Source of the DNA: Streptomyces sp. NBC_01707
GTDB taxonomy: Bacteria; Actinomycetota; Actinomycetes; Streptomycetales; Streptomycetaceae
Assembly (NCBI RefSeq): GCF_041438805.1
Contig: NZ_CP109191.1
Coordinates: 62,001-126,000 of the forward strand
Direction of reading: 5' to 3'
Length of the DNA stretch: 64,000 bases
Shown: piece after piece, positions 61,104 to 64,000 of the stretch
Layout: every line of letters starts with the position of its first letter
Position numbering within the stretch: position 1 is the first letter of the stretch
The notes under the pieces: model-generated
Database searches by the model: none
What the model was told of the DNA's origin: nothing
The model's input: the letters and a program-made list of their open reading frames with translations, nothing else
Translations under genes and position numbers: made by a program

Positions 61104-61573
61104 CCCTGGGGCGGTCCCGGCTGCGTAGGGTTTCCCAGGGTCACGTCACCCATGTTCCAGGCGGCTGCGGACCCGTGGTCGGCACGGATGTCTACGTTCC
61201 CGCCGACGGCCTGTCCGCCCTGGCTGGCTGACATCCCGCCGCGGGGGTTGCACTGGTCAAGCAGGGCGCTCAGTTGCTCGGCGGCCTGGGATCGCTCGGT
61301 GTCGTCGAGGCTTTCCAGCAGGGTCTCGATACGGGCCTGCCACGCAGCCCCCTGGTGGATGCGCACCCGCCCGAGTTCGGCCGGCGCGGCGGCGTCCAGG
61401 TCTCCTACGGTCTGGTCGAGGCGCTCCAGTTCGGCGTTCTCGCGCTGCGGGTTTCCTCGGCCGAGCCAACGGGCCAGCCGCTGGCGGAGCCCTGTCCAGG
61501 CGTCGGTGCTTGCTGCCTGCACCACCGCGGTGCCCCCCGCCGCGGCCATCGCGGCCATTGCCTCCGACAGCAT
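61100..61573 (-). CDS. Small helical protein with C-terminal amyloid-like motif (Bell-like effector candidate)
   Basis: A protein of 157 residues from ATG 61573 (GAAGGGGC upstream). Residues 1-110 are helical: a hydrophobic start (MLSEAMAAMAAAGGTAVVQA), a basic segment (GLRQRLARWLGRGN) and an amphipathic bundle. The tail has GNVDIRADHGSAAAWNMG and DVTLGNP, which aligns with the N-terminal motif of the downstream NTPase at I-x-A-x-HG-x3-A-x3-G. In multicellular bacteria NLR receptors and Bell-domain effectors share such short amyloid motifs and are encoded side by side. On that model this protein would be the cell-death effector. Motif matching is by eye. Confidence 0.65.
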   Translation of the reverse strand: MLSEAMAAMAAAGGTAVVQAASTDAWTGLRQRLARWLGRGNPQRENAELERLDQTVGDLDAAAPAELGRVRIHQGAAWQARIETLLESLDDTERSQAAEQLSALLDQCNPRGGMSASQGGQAVGGNVDIRADHGSAAAWNMGDVTLGNPTQPGPPQG

Positions 61574-61769
61574 CCTTGCCCCTTCCCTTGAGAGATCAGA
61601 TCCGCCCTGGGCCACGCGCCTACCAGGTGACTTCCCCAGGTCACTCCATCAGACGCATGCCGCCGTTGTCCCTGGTTCCGTCAAGCGAACGCCCTCGGCC
61701 GCGGTGCGGGTCCTGGGACGGTGACTGCCGTGGGATTCAGCCGTACGCCCATTTCGAGGTTCACTTCCC

Positions 61770-62310
61770 CTTACGCGTGTCCAGGACACCGGTGACAACC
61801 CGTACCGCCTCGGGGCCGCCGTCCCGTGCGACTGGACGCGATTCCAGCGCCTCGCACTCACCGGCCTGGCCCGCCACGACGCGGACGGCAACCTTGCCCT
61901 GCGCCGGGCGCTCGCCCTGGTTCGCTGCCGCCCGTTCACCGGCATCGACCCCCCAGCGCTACGCGTGGGCGGAGCCCGCGATCCAGGAGATGGTCTCGGC
62001 GATCGTGGATGTCGCGCACGAACTCTCCAGCCGCCGTTGCGAAGCCGGCGGCTGCACCGGCGCCCTGTGGTGGTCGGCCCGTCAGGGCCTGCTTGGCGCC
62101 GAGGAGAGGGAGATGCTGCACCGGCAGGTCTTCCTCGCCCACCATGCTGCCGGCGACATCGACGCCCTGCGTGCAGCCGCCGCCCGGCTCGCGCGCATCA
62201 ACGAGCAACTGGGCGGCGGCGTCGACATGGAAGCACAGACTGCTGAACTCCTGCGTAACCTGCTCCCTCGCACCGTCACCGGGCCAGGTGAGGGGCGCCG
62301 AAACAACGGG
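61770..62310 (+). pseudogene. BTAD domain fragment, frameshifted
   Basis: The first part reads VPCDWTRFQRLALTGLARHD and ALRRALALVRCRPFTGIDP in one frame. The second part, RYAWAEPAIQEMVSAIVDVA to VDMEAQTAELLRNLLP, is in another. Together they form the C-terminal part of a bacterial transcriptional activation domain as found in large Streptomyces BTAD proteins. The switch is at a run of six C near 61950, consistent with one extra base. The N-terminal part of the gene is absent. Confidence 0.65.
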
Positions 62311-62651
62311 CGATGCCTCGCAGCGCAGCTCGGTCTTCTACAGGCGACAGCCCGGATACCGATGCCGCCTAGCCGGACAAGCCGGCAACAGCGGGGCCAC
62401 CCGTTCCCACAGGTCATCAGGCGTCCGCTCGGCAGACACCCAAAAGATCCTGCCGAGACAACACCCAACTGCCAAGTCCCACAACGAACTTCACTGCAAA
62501 AGCCACGAGTCAAGCCTCAGGCGGCGGACATCAAGTCCGGCAAATTGTGCCCGCTGAATCAAAAAGCTGGCACCGTAGTTCAATGCTCTCTTGCTCTCTT
62601 CTCGTTCAAATGGTGAACGTCACCGTTCCGGATCGAGAAAGGACAATCGCC
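62311..62651. other. Intergenic region with the exporter promoter
   Basis: About 340 bp with no intact gene; the left part is decayed sequence after the BTAD relic. The promoter of the leader peptide and MFS gene must lie near the right end (TTGCTCTCTTCTCG around 62589), but no clear -10 is evident. Confidence 0.35.
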
Positions 62652-62672
62652 ATGGCCAAGTCCGACTGGTAG
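62652..62672 (+). CDS. Six-residue leader peptide MAKSDW
   Basis: ATG 62652 is preceded by AAAGGACA with the right spacing and followed by codons for AKSDW and a TAG stop. A large inverted repeat begins ten bases later. A strong ribosome site in front of such a short frame, next to a stem-loop and upstream of an exporter, is the layout of ribosome-mediated attenuation of drug-resistance genes. Translation is inferred. Confidence 0.6.
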   Translation: MAKSDW

Positions 62673-62681
62673 GTGAACTAG

Positions 62682-62743
62682 CAACGGCACCCGATGCAGC
62701 CCCCACCTCAAGGGGGGCACGGGTGGACATTCGGGTGCCGTTG
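62682..62743 (+). promoter_or_regulatory. Attenuator-like stem-loop
   Basis: CAACGGCACCCGA (62682-62694) pairs exactly with TCGGGTGCCGTTG (62731-62743). Inside, CCCCC at 62700-62704 can pair with GGGGG at 62712-62716. A further small stem (CCCGC...GCGGG) lies near 62804-62822. Stalling of a ribosome on the leader could alter these structures and release the downstream gene. Confidence 0.6.
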
Positions 62744-62850
62744 CGCCGCGCAGTGCCAACACGTGGGGCCCGGCCAGGATGTTGTATCTGCGCGTTTCAG
62801 AACCCGCCAAATCTCGAGCGGGCGCTAAGCGAAAGAGCAACGTAACCTTC

Positions 62851-64000
62851 GTGCACAGTAGAGTCACACCGCTATCCCTTTTCTCCTCGACCGAGTTCCG
62901 AGCCACCTGGCTGGCCGAACTGGTCTCGTACTTCGGAGACCAGCTCGCCCGGGTCGCGCTGGCGATCCTGGTGTTCGCCCGCACGGACTCGGCGGCCCTG
63001 ACCGGCCTGACCTACGCGCTCACTTACGTTCCGAGTGTCCTCGGCGCGCTCACGCTCTCCCACACGGCGGACCGCCGACCCCGCCGAAGTGTCATCATCG
63101 CCGTGGATGCCTCCCGGGCCGCAGTCGTGGGCTCCATGGCGATTCCAGGCGCTCCACTCTGGACTCTCTGTCTACTTGTATCGGTCATGTCCTATCTGGG
63201 TGGACCATACAAAGCGGCACAGCTCGCCCTACTGCGCGAAATATTGACCGCCGAGCAATATCCGATCGGAATGTCTGTCCGTCAAGTGACTACACAGGCA
63301 GCTCAGATTTTTGGCTTCGCCTTCGGGGGCATAATATCGTCCCTTATTTCTCCTCAGCTATGTCTCGCTTTCGACGCTGTGACGTTCTTCATGTCCTGTG
63401 GGCTCTACTGGACCTTCGTCAAGTCGCGACCAGCCCCCGAGACATCGAAGAGATCCAGATCAGTGGCCGGCGGTATAACCGTCCTTTGGGTTGAACCGCG
63501 TCGGCGGGCAATCTTTCTGACTACGGTTCTCGGATTCTTCTACATCGCACCAGAGGCAGTGGCCGCGCCCTACGTCAGTGCGCTCGGCCGCGGACCCGTC
63601 TGGGTTGGTGCCTTGCTAGCCAGCACGGGTGTGGGGGCGGTGTCCGGCCTTTGGATGTTCCATCGGTTCGTGCCAGTCCATCGGTATGCGAACTACCTGC
63701 CGCTGTTGTGCTTCACGGCAGGTCTTCCACTCATCGCCGTCGTGATTCAAGACGGCGGCATATATGTGGCCATGGTGGCCTTTGCTGTCAGTAACGCACT
63801 GTGGTGCATCCAGGTCGTGGTATCGGTCTCCACCCTGATAGAGCTGCTCCCAGAAGACCGCAGAGCTCAAGGTATGGGGACTGCGTCGGCAATGAATCTC
63901 ACTGCTCAGGGCCTCGGTACAGGAGGCGCCGGACTTCTCGCACAGTGGCAGAGCCCTGTCGTCGCCTTGTCGTTCATGGGGGCAGCATCTGCACTGGTCG
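62851..64000 (+). CDS. MFS transporter, 3' end beyond the window
   Basis: From GTG 62851 an uninterrupted frame of 383 residues runs off the right edge. It starts VHSRVTPLSLFSSTEFRATW and has at least nine membrane segments. After the first helix comes SYFGDQLARVALAILVFART, and the loop between helices 2 and 3 has HTADRRPRRSV, the MFS motif A position. The layout fits 12-helix drug exporters of the macrolide-efflux type. Codon use is less GC-biased in the second half than the neighbouring genes, suggesting recent acquisition. Leader peptide and attenuator upstream suggest induction by a ribosome-targeting drug. Confidence 0.82.
   Translation, partial: MHSRVTPLSLFSSTEFRATWLAELVSYFGDQLARVALAILVFARTDSAALTGLTYALTYVPSVLGALTLSHTADRRPRRSVIIAVDASRAAVVGSMAIPGAPLWTLCLLVSVMSYLGGPYKAAQLALLREILTAEQYPIGMSVRQVTTQAAQIFGFAFGGIISSLISPQLCLAFDAVTFFMSCGLYWTFVKSRPAPETSKRSRSVAGGITVLWVEPRRRAIFLTTVLGFFYIAPEAVAAPYVSALGRGPVWVGALLASTGVGAVSGLWMFHRFVPVHRYANYLPLLCFTAGLPLIAVVIQDGGIYVAMVAFAVSNALWCIQVVVSVSTLIELLPEDRRAQGMGTASAMNLTAQGLGTGGAGLLAQWQSPVVALSFMGAASALV

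Overview
The window looks like a piece of a linear plasmid, or a plasmid-derived chromosome arm, from Streptomyces or a close relative. GC is very high, GTG and TTG starts are common, purine-rich Shine-Dalgarno sites are strong, and the families are actinobacterial (WhiB, SpdB/DUF2637, GntR of the KorSA kind, BTAD, ECF42). A gene for the telomere terminal protein Tpg sits at 54.4 kb, the best single argument for a linear replicon. I saw no rRNA, tRNA or CRISPR array.

Region by region. (1) 1-11.1 kb, mostly minus strand: a conjugation block with a membrane protein cut by the window edge, an FtsK/TraB-type translocase, three small membrane or coiled-coil proteins, an SpdB-like DUF2637 protein, and a chain of overlapping small genes with a WhiB-like regulator. 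Strong hairpins separate the units. (2) 11.2-15.9 kb, plus strand: a GntR repressor with its probable operators, then a large XRE regulator, an asparaginase and a PPC/DUF296 protein, then a broken gene and a small XRE protein. (3) 15.9-19.7 kb: replication. An 0.8 kb non-coding region is followed by a winged-helix Rep-like protein translationally coupled to a DUF721/DciA-like helicase-loader candidate. (4) 19.8-22.2 kb: a convergent DUF5131 (three-Cys motif)/TcmP pair, with a decayed 3' piece of a second DUF721 gene just beyond it. (5) 22-38 kb: accessory genes (CoiA-like nuclease, GNAT, DnaQ-like exonuclease, S1 protein) among IS630, IS5 and IS256 remnants and integrase fragments. The IS630 appears to carry two passenger genes between its inverted repeats. 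(6) 38-44 kb: a secreted protein and lipoprotein pair, then an ImuB-like Y-family protein coupled to a DnaE-type polymerase. (7) 34-36.5 kb and 47-52 kb are degenerate inverted copies of one another (Doc-like toxin, nucleotidyltransferase, Ku, integrase fragment); both Ku genes are broken. (8) 54-59 kb: a tap-like remnant and intact tpg, SUKH and HEAT proteins, and a DGPF-ECF42 pair. (9) 59.4-61.6 kb: a small helical protein and a downstream P-loop/TPR protein that share a matching ~18-residue motif, arranged like an amyloid-signalling NLR immune pair. (10) 61.7-64 kb: a broken BTAD gene, then a six-codon leader peptide and large hairpin ahead of an MFS exporter that runs off the right edge.

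How it fits together: Rep, DciA and Tpg/Tap would maintain a linear replicon, and TraB/SpdB-like proteins would spread it. GntR, WhiB and XRE proteins would control these functions. Cargo includes candidate defence modules (the NLR-like pair, TcmP/DUF5131, toxin-antitoxin), a mutasome and a drug exporter. Many single-base frameshifts and half-genes show strong decay between 21 and 54 kb. Some could be assembly errors and are flagged.
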